Source: Candidatus Nanopelagicales bacterium
Lineage (GTDB): Bacteria > Actinomycetota > Actinomycetes > S36-B12 > CAIYMF01
Length of the DNA stretch: 64,000 nt
Assembly: GCA_017848795.1 (NCBI GenBank)
Contig: JAFIHG010000041.1
Coordinates: forward strand, 1 to 64,000
Direction: 5' to 3'
Below are positions 7,831 through 16,963 of the stretch, one piece after another (positions within the stretch are counted from its first letter, which is position 1; every line of letters starts with the position of its first letter). The notes under the pieces were generated by a model. That model was not told the origin of the DNA, searched no databases, and was given only the letters and a program-made list of their open reading frames with translations. A program made the translations under genes and the position numbers.

Positions 7831-9666
7831 ATGGGCCACTACCGCGCCAACCGCCGCGACATCGAGTTCAACATCTTCGAGGTGTTCGATCGCGGTACGC
7901 ACCTGGGCACCGGGCCGTTCGCCGACGTCGACGAGGACACCGCACGGGAGATCCTCGCGGAGGTGGAGCACCTCGCCGAGGGCCCGCTCGCTGCCTCCTT
8001 CGCCGACGCCGACCGCAACCCGCCGGTCTACGACCCTACGACCTCCTCGGTGACGATGCCGGACTCGTTCCAGAAGTCCTTCCGGGCCTTGATGGACTCA
8101 GGGTTCTACAACCTCGACCTGCCGGTGCACCTCGGCGGCCCCGGCGCGCCCGCCTCACTGCGCTGGGGCGCCAGCGAGATGCTCCTCGGGGCGAACCCGG
8201 CCGCCTTCATGTACATGTCCGGGCCGGGCTTCGCGGCGATCCTCGACCACCTCGGCAACGCCGACCAGCAGGCCCTCGCGCGGCTGATGATCGAGCACCA
8301 GTGGGGCGCCACGATGGTCCTCACCGAGCCGGACGCCGGATCGGACGTCGGCGCCGGGCGCACCCGGGCCGTACCGCAGCCCGACGGCAGCTGGCACCTC
8401 GATGGCGTCAAGCGCTTCATCACCTCGGCCGAGCACGACCTGGCCGACAACATCATCCACCTCGTGCTGGCGCGTCCGCAGGGTGCCGGGCCCGGCACCA
8501 AGGGCCTGTCGCTGTTCGTCGTCCCCAAGTACCTCGTCGACCTCGGCACCGGGGAGCTCGGCGCGCGCAACGGCGTGTACGTCACGAACGTCGAGCACAA
8601 GATGGGCCTGAAGGCCTCCACCACGTGCGAGCTCACCTTCGGCGAGCGTGCCCCGGCCGTCGGGTGGCTCGTCGGCGACGTCCACGATGGCATCGCGCAG
8701 ATGTTCAAGGTCATCGAGTACGCGCGGATGATGGTCGGCACCAAGGCGATCGCGACGCTCTCGACGGGCTACCTGAACGCGCTCGAGTACGCCAAGAACC
8801 GGGTGCAGGGCGGGGACCTCGCGCAGTACCAGGACAAGAGCGCGCCCCGGGTCACCATCACCCATCACCCCGACGTGCGCCGCTCGCTGATGCTGCAGAA
8901 GGCCTATGCCGAGGGCATGCGCGCCCTGGTCCACTTCACCGCTTGGTGGCAGGACCAGATCGCGCTGGCCGAGGCCGGCGTGCCCGACGTCGACCGCGAG
9001 CTCGCTGAGTCCGTCAACGACCTGCTGCTGCCGATCGTCAAGGGGCTCGGCTCGGAGCGCTCGTACGAGCAGCTCGCCCAGTCGCTGCAGACGCTCGGCG
9101 GCTCGGGCTACCTGCAGGACTACCCGATCGAGCAGTACCTGCGCGACGCGAAGATCGACACGCTGTACGAGGGCACGACCGCCATCCAGGGTCAGGACCT
9201 GTTCTTCCGCAAGATGGTCCGCGACCAGTTCAAGGCGTACACCGCACTGACCGGTCAGATCGCCGAGTTCGCCAAGGACGACGACGGCGCAGGTGCCCTC
9301 GCCCGCGAACGGGCGCTGCTCACCCAAGGCCTCGAGGACGTCCAGGGCATCGTGGGGTCGCTCGGCGGTTTCGCGATGCGCAGCCAGCAGGACACCACCG
9401 AGCTCTACAAGGTCGGGCAGAACACCACCCGGCTCGTCTTCGCCCTGGGAGAGCTGGTGGTCGGCTGGCTGCTGCTGCGGCAGGCCGAGGTCGCGCTCAC
9501 GGCACTGGCGTCCGGGCCCGGTCCGCGCGACGAGGCGTTCTACCGGGGCAAGGTCGCGGCGGCGCAGTTCTTCGCCCGTCAGCGGTTGCCGCTGCTGAGC
9601 GCGGAGCGCGCCATCGTGGAGGCGACCGACAACGAGCTCATGGAGCTGGCCGAAGACGCCTTCTGA
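7831..9666 (+). CDS. Acyl-CoA dehydrogenase, long form with C-terminal extension
   Basis: The product (611 residues) is a FAD-dependent acyl-CoA dehydrogenase that introduces the 2,3-double bond in the first step of fatty-acid beta-oxidation. The FAD/substrate block is [13 protein letters not shown] at about 162-174. The segment [18 protein letters not shown] (about 436-453) carries the usual catalytic glutamate position in YEGT. Length and the C-terminal extension (residues 460-611) match the FadE-like 600-residue subgroup found next to electron-transfer genes in other bacteria. GGGAGG lies 5-6 nt before the ATG. The strong palindromes just upstream indicate regulated expression. It stands alone here, with no thiolase or hydratase beside it. 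Confidence 0.93.
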   Translation: MGHYRANRRDIEFNIFEVFDRGTHLGTGPFADVDEDTAREILAEVEHLAEGPLAASFADADRNPPVYDPTTSSVTMPDSFQKSFRALMDSGFYNLDLPVHLGGPGAPASLRWGASEMLLGANPAAFMYMSGPGFAAILDHLGNADQQALARLMIEHQWGATMVLTEPDAGSDVGAGRTRAVPQPDGSWHLDGVKRFITSAEHDLADNIIHLVLARPQGAGPGTKGLSLFVVPKYLVDLGTGELGARNGVYVTNVEHKMGLKASTTCELTFGERAPAVGWLVGDVHDGIAQMFKVIEYARMMVGTKAIATLSTGYLNALEYAKNRVQGGDLAQYQDKSAPRVTITHHPDVRRSLMLQKAYAEGMRALVHFTAWWQDQIALAEAGVPDVDRELAESVNDLLLPIVKGLGSERSYEQLAQSLQTLGGSGYLQDYPIEQYLRDAKIDTLYEGTTAIQGQDLFFRKMVRDQFKAYTALTGQIAEFAKDDDGAGALARERALLTQGLEDVQGIVGSLGGFAMRSQQDTTELYKVGQNTTRLVFALGELVVGWLLLRQAEVALTALASGPGPRDEAFYRGKVAAAQFFARQRLPLLSAERAIVEATDNELMELAEDAF

Positions 9667-9682
9667 TCCGCGACCCGGCCGG

Positions 9683-10963
9683 TCAGCGGAACCGGCCGTG
9701 CGCGTACCTCAGCTTCACCTTCGCGCGGCCGTGCCGTGCCGTCTGCGGGACCGCGACGCGGTACACCCCCGCGCGGACCCGGACCTTGGCGAACCGGAAC
9801 CGTGCCTGCGCCCCGGCGGTTGCCGTCGCCAGCCGGTGGAAGCCGTGCGTGCCGCGGCTGCGGAACGCCAACCGGACCGTGTCGTGCCGGGTCAGCCCCT
9901 TGGGCCGGACCTTGCCGGCGAATCGCACGCGGGCGCCGGAACGTGCGCGTACGTGGTCGACGTGGACGCGCAACATCACGTGCGGCGCGGCCGACGGCGG
10001 GGCGGGATCGTCACCCGGGGGATCCGGCGGCGGGTCGACCGGCGGATCACCGTCGCCGATCCTGACGAAGGCGCGTTCGAGCAGGCCGTTGAACTGGTCG
10101 CTGCGGCTCTCGATCGCACCGGACGTGGTGAGTTTGCCGCCCACCGCGAGCGGCGTGCGGTGGTGCGCCGGACGCAGGCTGCCGGTCACCTCGGACCCGG
10201 TCGCCTCGCGCACGACCGGGCTGCCGCCGGCGTCCCAGGTCGTGACCGAGAGTGTCACCGTATGCCCGGCGCGGGCGCACACCAGGCGGTACCAATGGTC
10301 CGGGGTGACGCGCGGACGGGCGGTCACCGTGATGGTCCCGGACCGACCTTTGATCCGGCACACCGGGTAGCCGCCGTCGACCTGGATCTTGTACTGCGTC
10401 ACCTCGCCGAACAGGCCGCGCTGGATCACGTTGTTCCCGTCGTCGTGGCTGCCGCCCGCTTTGGATGCCGACTGCGCAGCGAGGCGGACGTCCGCACCGA
10501 AGACGAGGTCGCCGCCGCCGGGATCGAGCCGGTCGGGGCCGTCGCCGTCGCCGCGCACCCGGACCACCGCGCGCGGACCGGAGGCGGCCGGGTCGAAGCC
10601 GGGGAAGCGGGCCGCGGTGTCGCCCGCACGCCCCGTGACGGCGAGCAGCCGGCTGCCGTCCTGCGTCACCACGTCGACCCGCAGCGGCGCGGTGCCGCGG
10701 TTGCCCACCGCTGCCCTCGCGCCGTCCGGCTCCACCGCGAGCACGAACTGCCCGACGGGCGTGTCGGCGGCAGCGGCGGACCTCGCCGCGCCTCCCTCGC
10801 CCGGCGTGCGTGGGCCGTCGCCCGTCGCGACAGCGCCGCCGGACCAGGCGCCGCCCAGCAGTACCAGCGCGGTGCTCGTCACGACCGCCGCCCGGAGCGG
10901 GCGACGAGCGGCAGCGGGATGCGGCAGCACCCGGCCAGCCTGCCGCACCTCGGGCGATCCCAC
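9683..10963 (-). CDS. Secreted LamG-like (concanavalin A-like) protein with C-terminal beta domain
   Basis: This 426-residue protein has an N-terminal basic stretch and hydrophobic core (RRPLRAAVVTSTALVLLGGAW) that looks like a signal peptide. The middle (about 130-290) resembles a LamG/concanavalin A-like jelly roll: TQYKIQV, HWYRLVCARAGHTVTLSV and a FNGLLERAFVRIGDG end. A proline-rich linker (PPVDPPPDPPGDDPAPP) leads to a C-terminal domain of about 95 residues, LRVHVDHVRARSGARVRFAG to KVKLRYAHGRFR. That domain looks related to the C-termini of the products at 12727 and 56364. The role is unknown, probably carbohydrate or surface binding. It converges on the dehydrogenase gene and is divergent from marR. 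Confidence 0.75.
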   Translation of the reverse strand: MGSPEVRQAGRVLPHPAAARRPLRAAVVTSTALVLLGGAWSGGAVATGDGPRTPGEGGAARSAAAADTPVGQFVLAVEPDGARAAVGNRGTAPLRVDVVTQDGSRLLAVTGRAGDTAARFPGFDPAASGPRAVVRVRGDGDGPDRLDPGGGDLVFGADVRLAAQSASKAGGSHDDGNNVIQRGLFGEVTQYKIQVDGGYPVCRIKGRSGTITVTARPRVTPDHWYRLVCARAGHTVTLSVTTWDAGGSPVVREATGSEVTGSLRPAHHRTPLAVGGKLTTSGAIESRSDQFNGLLERAFVRIGDGDPPVDPPPDPPGDDPAPPSAAPHVMLRVHVDHVRARSGARVRFAGKVRPKGLTRHDTVRLAFRSRGTHGFHRLATATAGAQARFRFAKVRVRAGVYRVAVPQTARHGRAKVKLRYAHGRFR

Positions 10964-10981
10964 ATCCTGCAGACGGTGGTT

Positions 10982-11017
10982 TTGGCGATCATTAGTTGTT
11001 TAGCTATGCTAAATACT
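10982..11017 (+). promoter_or_regulatory. marR promoter with overlapping palindromic operator
   Basis: TTGGCG (10982-10987) and TATGCT (11005-11010) are separated by 17 bp and form a good housekeeping promoter in an unusually AT-rich patch. TTTAGC-TAT-GCTAAA (10999-11013) is a perfect 6-bp-arm palindrome that covers the -10 box, as expected for MarR autorepression. Transcription would begin about at the GTG of marR (11018), so the mRNA is probably leaderless. Confidence 0.7.
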
Positions 11018-11443
11018 GTGCCCGTCAGCTCGCCCGTGCTCGCATCCGACCTGCGGATGTCGGCCATGCGGCTCGCGCGACGGTTGCGTCAGCAGCGCGC
11101 CGACCACGGCCTGTCCTTCGGCCAGCTCTCGGTGCTCGCCAGCCTGGACCGGTCGGGAGCGATGACGGCAGGCGAGCTCGCTGCGTGTGAGCAGGTGAGC
11201 CCGCCGTCCATGACCCGGACCATCACGGCGCTCCTCGCCGCCGGCTACATCACCCGTACCCCGGTGGAAGCCGACCGCCGCCAGGTGATGCTCGACGTGA
11301 CCACACGGGCCCGCTCGCTGCTGCACGAGGACCGTCGCCGCCGCGACGAGTGGCTGGCAGAGCGGCTGGGCGAGCTCACCCCCGAGCAGCGTGCGGCGCT
11401 GGCCGACGCGGTCCCGGTGCTCGCCGCACTGGCGGCACGGTGA
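11018..11443 (+). CDS. MarR-family transcriptional regulator
   Basis: This 141-residue protein is a winged-helix MarR regulator. The recognition region reads MTAGELAACEQVSPPSMTRTITALLAAGYI, followed by the wing TRTPVEADRRQVMLDVT and the C-terminal dimerisation helix (ERLGELTPEQRAAL). I use the GTG at 11018 rather than the ATG at 11006, because that ATG lies inside the operator and next to the -10 box. The stop overlaps or abuts the exporter start, so the two genes form an operon. A regulator that represses its own exporter gene until a drug or phenolic ligand binds is the usual logic; the ligand is unknown. Confidence 0.9.
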   Translation: MPVSSPVLASDLRMSAMRLARRLRQQRADHGLSFGQLSVLASLDRSGAMTAGELAACEQVSPPSMTRTITALLAAGYITRTPVEADRRQVMLDVTTRARSLLHEDRRRRDEWLAERLGELTPEQRAALADAVPVLAALAAR

Positions 11444-11448
11444 GATCG

Positions 11449-12717
11449 ATGCGGCCCACCTTCCGCTCCCTCTGGGTGCGCAACTACCGGCTGTACTTCA
11501 GCGGTCAGATGCTGTCGAACACCGGCACCTGGATGCAGCGCGTCGCGCAGGACTGGCTGGTGCTCACGCTCTCGGGCGGGTCCGGTGCCGCGCTCGGCAT
11601 CACGACCGGGCTGCAGTTCCTGCCGTACCTGCTGTTCTCGATGTGGGGCGGCACGCTCGCCGACCGGATCTCCCGCCGCCGCCTGCTGATCATCACCCAG
11701 ACCCTCATGGGAATGCTCGCCCTGGCGTTGGGCGCGGTCACGCTCGCCGGGCAGGCCACGGTCGGCGTCGTGTACCTCTTCGCATTCGCCCTCGGACTGG
11801 TGTCCGCTGTCGACAACCCGTCGCGTCAGGCCTTCGTCGGCGAGATGGTCACCAAGCCGGACCTGCCGAACGCGGTCGCGCTCAACAGCGCCTCGTTCAA
11901 CCTGGGCCGCATTCTGGGTCCCGCGCTCGCCGGCGTGATGATCGCGATCATTGGCACCGGCTGGGTGTTCGTGCTCAACGGGCTTTCGTTCGGGGTCACG
12001 ATCGCCGCGCTCTGCGCCATGCGGGCCGCCGAGCTGGTCCCGCCCGCGCGCCGGGAGGGTTCCGTACGCCTGGCGCAGGGGCTGCGCTACGTCCGGTACC
12101 GGCCCGACCTGATCCTGATCCTGGTCCTCGTCGGGGTCGTCGGCACGCTCGGCTTCAACTTCCAGCTCACCTTGGCGCTCATGGCCCGTGAGCAGTTCGG
12201 CCTCGGCGCGGAAGCATTCGGGACCCTCTCCACCGCCATGGCGGTCGGCTCGCTCGGCGGTTCGCTGCTCGCCGCGCGGCGGGTGACCGTACCGGTCCAG
12301 CTCGTCGTGGCCGCCGCGGTGCTGTTCGCGATCCTCGAGGTGCTGGCGGGCCTGGCACCGACGTTCCTCATCATGGTGCTGGTGCTGCCCGCGGTTGGCG
12401 TCGTGGCGCTCACGTTCAGCAACACCGCCCAGAGCTACCTGCAGCTGCGCAGCGAAGCCTGGGTGCGCGGCCGGGTGATGGGCGTGTTCACCCTGGTCTT
12501 CTTCGGCGGTACGCCGATCGGTGCCCCCCTCGTGGGCTGGATCGCCGACCAGTTCGGGCCGCGTTGGGGACTGCTGGGCGGCGGGCTCTCGACGCTCGTG
12601 CTGACCGTGATCGCCGCGCTCGTCTACCTGCGGCGTCAGCAGCCCACGCCGCTGTCGCTCAGGGAGACGGTCGGGCGTGCCGCGACGCGGACCGTGCGGC
12701 ACACCCGACCGGGGTGA
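11449..12717 (+). CDS. MFS exporter (EntS/DUF894-like), co-transcribed with marR
   Basis: The product (422 residues) is a 12-helix major facilitator. The N-terminal FRSLWVRNYRLYFSGQMLSN and GTWMQRVAQDWLVLTL blocks are typical of the EntS/DUF894 subgroup of drug and siderophore exporters. The loop 2-3 motif is GGTLADRISRRRLL. A large mutual coupling with marR exists: the marR stop is at 11441-11443, and a GTG at 11440 overlaps it as an alternative start. I prefer the ATG at 11449 by comparison with family N-termini. The substrate is not predictable; the MarR partner suggests export of a toxic compound. Confidence 0.88.
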   Translation: MRPTFRSLWVRNYRLYFSGQMLSNTGTWMQRVAQDWLVLTLSGGSGAALGITTGLQFLPYLLFSMWGGTLADRISRRRLLIITQTLMGMLALALGAVTLAGQATVGVVYLFAFALGLVSAVDNPSRQAFVGEMVTKPDLPNAVALNSASFNLGRILGPALAGVMIAIIGTGWVFVLNGLSFGVTIAALCAMRAAELVPPARREGSVRLAQGLRYVRYRPDLILILVLVGVVGTLGFNFQLTLALMAREQFGLGAEAFGTLSTAMAVGSLGGSLLAARRVTVPVQLVVAAAVLFAILEVLAGLAPTFLIMVLVLPAVGVVALTFSNTAQSYLQLRSEAWVRGRVMGVFTLVFFGGTPIGAPLVGWIADQFGPRWGLLGGGLSTLVLTVIAALVYLRRQQPTPLSLRETVGRAATRTVRHTRPG

Positions 12718-12726
12718 TCCGGCCGC

Positions 12727-13323
12727 TCAGCGGATCCGGTACTTCATGACGGCCTTGGAGCCCAGCACGTACGTGGACCCCTTGAACGCGACACGCCACT
12801 TGCCCTGCTTGACCATCTTGACCTTCTTGAAGCGGTACGTCCCGTCCGCCTTCACCTTGGTCTTGCCCGCGGCCTTGAACTTCTTGGTGCCCTTGGCCTG
12901 GAACGCGAGCCCCAGCCTCTGGCCGGCGCGCGCGCCGTTGTCCGGGTACAGCGTCCCGTAGAAGTAGACCTTCTGGCCGGGACGGACGTACGAGCTGCTC
13001 GCATACATGCGCAGCACCGACTCGTGCTTGACCACGAACGTCGTCGTCTTGGACGCCGTGACGTCGCCGCCGCCGTAGCTGCCCGCGATGGCGCGCACCG
13101 TGTAGACGCCCGGGCGACGGGAGTTGTACGCCCGGTAGATCGCGCTCACCCGCTTCGACGCGCCCGACACGACTGGCGGTTGCGTCGGGTACACCGACGC
13201 CTTGTAGCCGCCGGGGCCGGAGACCTCGAAGCGGAAGCCCGAGTCACGTGCCGCGCCCGCCGGGTCGTTCCAGACGGCCGTCAACGTGACGCCCGCGCTG
13301 CCCTCGGCGTAGCGGACCACCAC
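12727..13323 (-). pseudogene. Truncated secreted-protein gene lacking its 5' end
   Basis: The frame encodes about 198 residues ending in a lysine-rich beta domain (VRPGQKVYFYGTLYPDNGA to GSKAVMKYRIR) similar to those of two other secreted proteins in the window. It has no signal peptide and no ribosome site. The frame stays open 28 codons further upstream (RPCPTASSVAATSS before VVVRYAEG), then meets TGA near 13408, inside a palindromic element at 13373-13446. The first part (to about residue 85) resembles an Ig-like domain. I infer that the 5' half, with signal peptide, was lost at the palindrome. A functional short cytosolic protein is the alternative. Confidence 0.6.
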
Positions 13324-13372
13324 GGAGCTGGTGGCGGCGACCGACGAGGCCGTCGGGCACGGTCGCCCTGCG

Positions 13373-13446
13373 CGTTGATCAAGGAAAAGGTGTCGTTTTC
13401 GATCACTGTTTCAAGATCGGAGAGGGCACCTTCTCCTTGATCAACG
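13373..13446. repeat. Palindromic element (family P3)
   Basis: The arms CGTTGATCAAGGAAAAGGTG (13373-13392) and CACCTTCTCCTTGATCAACG (13427-13446) are inverted with one mismatch around a 34-bp centre. The right arm contains the stop codon and last codons of the nitrilase-family gene. No second copy is in the window. Confidence 0.85.
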
Positions 13447-14253
13447 AGCCGATCCGGTCGGGTCCTGCCGGCGATCGGTGAGGGCTGGGAACTTCGTACG
13501 CCATGCCGGTGCCTCACCCGGGTCGATGCTCGCCCGCAGAACTTCTTGGGCCTCACCGGCTTCGGCGATCACGGTGCCGAGCGGGTCGACGATCGCCGAA
13601 CGGCCCGCCATCCGTACGCCGTTGTGGATCCCGGCCGTGTTGCAGCCGAGCACCCACGCCTGGTTCTCGATCGCCCGTGCGCGCAGCAGCACCGACCAGT
13701 GCTCGACCCGCGGAGCCGGCCAGCCGGACGGGATGAGGAACGCCGCTGCGCCGCGATCCACGAGCGTGCGGAACAGCTCCGGGAAACGCAGGTCGTAGCA
13801 GGTCGCGAGGCCGGTACGGCCGAGCGGGGTGTGGGCGACGACGAACTCGTCGCCCGCGCTCATCACCGACGGCTCGCCGTCCGCCCAGCCGAACAGGTAC
13901 TGCTTGCGGTACGTCGCCACCAGCTCCCCGCGCGGGTCCAGCAGCAGCGAGGTGTTGTAGCGCCGCCCGGTCGCCGCGTCGAGCTCGGCGACCGACCCGG
14001 CGTGCAGCCAGGCACCGGACTCGCGCGCCGCGGTACGCAGCTGCTGCAGCAGGGCACCGTCGAGCGGTGCCGCGTGCTCCCGTGCCCGGTCGAGAGCGAA
14101 GGCTCCCACGTGCCAGAGCTCGGGCAGCACCACCAGGTCGGCCTCGCGGTGCTCGCCTACCAGCGCGAGGGCTCGCGCCACCCGGGCGTCGACGCTCTCC
14201 TCGTCGGACACCTCGAGCTGTAGCAGCGCGACCCGCACCTTCGTCTCCTGCAT
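13441..14253 (-). CDS. Carbon-nitrogen (nitrilase superfamily) hydrolase
   Basis: This 270-residue enzyme carries the nitrilase-superfamily triad: E45 in VVLPELW, K117 in TYRKQYLFGW and C152 in ATCYDLRFPEL. The protein should hydrolyse an amide, most like the omega-amidase/Nit branch (NIT2-like), which acts on alpha-ketoglutaramate or deaminated glutathione, but the substrate is not fixed by the sequence. The start is ATG 14253, six codons before the first beta strand (VRVALLQLEV). The stop lies inside the P3 palindrome, and the 5' side is bounded by P1 repeats. Confidence 0.87.
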   Translation of the reverse strand: MQETKVRVALLQLEVSDEESVDARVARALALVGEHREADLVVLPELWHVGAFALDRAREHAAPLDGALLQQLRTAARESGAWLHAGSVAELDAATGRRYNTSLLLDPRGELVATYRKQYLFGWADGEPSVMSAGDEFVVAHTPLGRTGLATCYDLRFPELFRTLVDRGAAAFLIPSGWPAPRVEHWSVLLRARAIENQAWVLGCNTAGIHNGVRMAGRSAIVDPLGTVIAEAGEAQEVLRASIDPGEAPAWRTKFPALTDRRQDPTGSAR

Positions 14254-14301
14254 GCCCGCATCGTCGCATGCGCCAACCGGCCAGCCGAGGTGCCCAATCG
14301 G

Positions 14302-14479
14302 GCGGTGGCGCGCCCGTCGGGGTGTGAACGACCGGGCGAGCACGCGGTGGTCGAGCGCAGTCGAGTCACTCTGGGCTTGGTGGCGCGCCCGCCGGCGCGT
14401 GAAAGACCGGGCGAGTACTCGGTGGTCGAGCGCAGTCGAGACCACGTCAGTGATCATGGTCTCGACTCGGCTCGACCCA
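14302..14479. repeat. P1 repeat cluster, two tandem ~75-bp units and an inverted core
   Basis: Two direct units begin GGTGGCGCGCCCG (14304 and 14379) and run through ACCGGGCGAG to GGTGGTCGAGCGCAGTCGAG (14346-14365 and 14421-14440). An inverted core, TGGTCTCGACTCGGCTCGAC, follows at 14458-14477. The stretch 14254-14529 holds these repeats and no gene. Confidence 0.88.
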
Positions 14480-14529
14480 CGCGGGGAGGCCGGTCTTCAG
14501 CGCCCGACGGGTGGCCGGGCGTTCCGCCT

Positions 14530-15975
14530 TCAGGACAGTGCGAGGGCGAGCCCCGGGTCACGCAGGAACGCCGCGACGTCGGCGAGGACCCGCGAGCCGA
14601 GAGCACCGTCGATGAAGCGGTGGTCGAAGGAGAGCGTCAGCTCCATCACGCGCCGGGGCCGTACCCGTCCCTTGTGCACCCAGGGACGCTCGGCGATCTG
14701 TCCGGCGGCGAGGATCGCGCCCTCGCCGGGGTTGATGATCGGCGTGCCGCCGTCGACGCCGAACACGCCGACGTTCGTGATGGTGATCGTGCCGCCGCTC
14801 AGGTCGGCGGGCGCCGTACGTCCGGAGCGCGCGGTGTCGGTCAGCGCGGTCAGGGCGTGCGCGAGTTCGACGAGTCCGAGCCGGTCCGCGTTCTTGATGT
14901 TGGGTACGAGCAGCCCGCGCGGCGTGGCGGCCGCGATGCCGAGGTTCACCCAGTGCTTGACCACGAGCTCGCCGGCGCTCTCGTCCCAGGTCGCGTTCAC
15001 CTGCGGGTTGCGGCGTACGGCGCGCAGCAGCCCGGCCGCGACGAGCAGCAGCGGCGAGACCCGCGCGCCCTCCAGCTCGGGAGCGGTCCGCAGCCGTTCG
15101 ACCAGGGTCATGCTGCGCGTCACGTCCACCTGCACCCACTCGGTGACGTGCGGTGCGGTGAAGGCGCTGCGCACCATCGCATCGGCCATCGTGCGCAGCA
15201 CGCCGCGGATCGGGACGCGTTCCTCGGTGCCCGGTTCGGCGGCCGCCGCGGCCGGCCGGGACGGCACGATCCGGGAGGCCCGCTCGACGTCCTCCCGCGT
15301 GATGACCCCGCCGCTGCCGGTCGGGTCGACCGCGGCCAGGTCGACCCCGAGGTCGCGCGCCAGCTTGCGTACCGGCGGCTTGGCGAGCACCGGACTCTGC
15401 CGGGACAGCAGCTCCTCGGCGTGCCGGCCGACCTCCAGCCCGCCGTGCCGCACCGGCTTGACCGGCTCTCCGGGGGGACCGGCCTCCGGGGCGAGGGTGC
15501 CGTGGGGCGAGGCGGCCGCAGCACGGGGGCGCCGCGCGGGTGGCCCGGTCTCGCGCACCCCGTAGCCGACGAGCACCGACTCCCGCTTGTCACCGGCGGC
15601 AGCAGGAGCGGCGTCCGGTTCCGCCCCGGCGTCGTCCGCCGGCGAGCCCGGTGCCGCGGGCACCAGGTCGGGCGAGGGTGCCTGCTGCGGCGGGGCTGCG
15701 GCAGGTGCCTGCGTCGGCGCGGTCCCGGCCGTGTCGATCGTCATGATGGGCGCACCGACCGCGACCACATCGCCCTCGGAGACGTGCAGCGCGCTGACCA
15801 CGCCGTCGTACGGGCACGGCAGCTCGACGGCCGCCTTCGCGGTCTCTATCTCGACGATGACCTGGTTGACGTGCACCTCGTCGCCGACCTTGACCTGCCA
15901 GGACAGGATCTCGGCCTCGGTCAGCCCTTCTCCCACGTCGGGGAGCTTGAAGATCTGGTCGGTCACTTCGGCCAC
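14530..15975 (-). CDS. 2-oxoacid dehydrogenase E2, dihydrolipoamide acyltransferase (BkdC/PDH-E2 type)
   Basis: This 481-residue subunit forms the core of a 2-oxoacid dehydrogenase complex and transfers the acyl group to CoA. One lipoyl domain lies at residues 6-85 with lipoyl lysine K47 in EIETAKAAVE. An Ala/Pro linker follows, then the peripheral-subunit-binding domain (about 205-240, KPPVRKLARDLGVDLAAV). The catalytic domain ends with DHRFIDGALGSR, H452 and D456 being the active-site pair. It lies 4 bp behind E1beta. A single lipoyl domain and the split E1 partner fit branched-chain complexes better than the usual actinobacterial pyruvate complex, which has a homodimeric E1. Confidence 0.92.
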   Translation of the reverse strand: MAEVTDQIFKLPDVGEGLTEAEILSWQVKVGDEVHVNQVIVEIETAKAAVELPCPYDGVVSALHVSEGDVVAVGAPIMTIDTAGTAPTQAPAAAPPQQAPSPDLVPAAPGSPADDAGAEPDAAPAAAGDKRESVLVGYGVRETGPPARRPRAAAASPHGTLAPEAGPPGEPVKPVRHGGLEVGRHAEELLSRQSPVLAKPPVRKLARDLGVDLAAVDPTGSGGVITREDVERASRIVPSRPAAAAAEPGTEERVPIRGVLRTMADAMVRSAFTAPHVTEWVQVDVTRSMTLVERLRTAPELEGARVSPLLLVAAGLLRAVRRNPQVNATWDESAGELVVKHWVNLGIAAATPRGLLVPNIKNADRLGLVELAHALTALTDTARSGRTAPADLSGGTITITNVGVFGVDGGTPIINPGEGAILAAGQIAERPWVHKGRVRPRRVMELTLSFDHRFIDGALGSRVLADVAAFLRDPGLALALS

Positions 15976-15979
15976 CCCC

Positions 15980-16963
15980 TCACCAGGCCAGCGCCCGGTC
16001 GACGCCGTCGAGCACCCGGTCCAGGTCCGGCAGGTAGTCCTCCTCGACCTTGCTCGGGGGGTACGGCGAGTGGTACCCGCCGACGCGCAGCACCGGAGCC
16101 TGCAAGGAGTAGAAGCATGCCTCGGTGATCCGCGCCGCGAGTTCGGCGCCCATGCCCAGGAACACCGGCGCCTCGTGCACCACCACCAGGCGCCCGGTGC
16201 GCCGTACCGACTCCGCGACGGTGTCGACGTCCAGCGGCGACATCGACCGCAGGTCGATCACCTCCAGGTCGTGCCCGTCGTGCTCGGCGGCCGTCGCGGC
16301 CTCCAGGCAGGTGCGCACCATGGGCCCGTAGCAGGCGAGCGTGACGTGCTGGCCGGGGCGTACGACGCGTGCGCGGTAGGGCGAGGGCGCATCGGCGAGG
16401 TCCGCGTCGACGTCGACGTCGGCCTTCTCCCAGTAGCGGCGCTTGGGTTCGAAAAACACCACCGGGTCGGCGGAGGCGATCGCCTGCTGCACCATCAGGT
16501 ACGCGTCCGCCGCATTCGACGGGCTGATGACCCGCAGTCCTGCGGTGTGCGCGAAGTAGGCCTCCGGGGATTCGCTGTGGTGCTCGACCGCGCCGATGCC
16601 GCCGCCGTACGGGATGCGGATCGTGATCGGCATCGGGGTGCGGCCCTCGGAGCGGGCGTTGAACTTGGCGACCTGGGTGACGATCTGGTCGAAGGCGGGA
16701 AAGACGAACCCGTCGAACTGGATCTCGACGACCGGGCGGTAGCCGCGCATGGCGAGCCCGACCGCCGTGCCGACGATCCCGCTCTCGGCGAGCGGTGCGT
16801 CGACGACCCGGGCCTCCCCGAAGTCCTTCTGCAGCCCGTCGGTGACCCGGAACACCCCGCCGAGCTTGCCGATGTCCTCGCCGATCAACAGCACGGCGGG
16901 GTCGGTCTCCATGGCCCGGCGCAGCCCGGCGTTCAGCGCCTTGGCCATCGTCATGACCACCAT
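15980..16963 (-). CDS. 2-oxoacid dehydrogenase E1 component, beta subunit
   Basis: This 327-residue protein is the E1beta chain that completes the thiamine diphosphate site and binds the E2 core. Family blocks visible are MAKALNAGLRRAMETDP, LLIGEDIGKLGGVFRVTDGL, DAPLAESGIVGTAVGLAMRG, PYGGGIGAVEHHSES and the C-terminal GYHSPYPPSKVEEDYLPD. The ATG at 16963 overlaps the stop of E1alpha (TGATG), so translation is coupled. No E3 (dihydrolipoamide dehydrogenase) is encoded nearby, so a shared one must serve. Confidence 0.93.
   Translation of the reverse strand: MVVMTMAKALNAGLRRAMETDPAVLLIGEDIGKLGGVFRVTDGLQKDFGEARVVDAPLAESGIVGTAVGLAMRGYRPVVEIQFDGFVFPAFDQIVTQVAKFNARSEGRTPMPITIRIPYGGGIGAVEHHSESPEAYFAHTAGLRVISPSNAADAYLMVQQAIASADPVVFFEPKRRYWEKADVDVDADLADAPSPYRARVVRPGQHVTLACYGPMVRTCLEAATAAEHDGHDLEVIDLRSMSPLDVDTVAESVRRTGRLVVVHEAPVFLGMGAELAARITEACFYSLQAPVLRVGGYHSPYPPSKVEEDYLPDLDRVLDGVDRALAW

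Noticed and set aside
11245-12702. 485-codon open frame antisense to the marR/MFS genes
   Set aside because: Same reason: shadow composition, no ribosome site, and it covers two well-supported genes.
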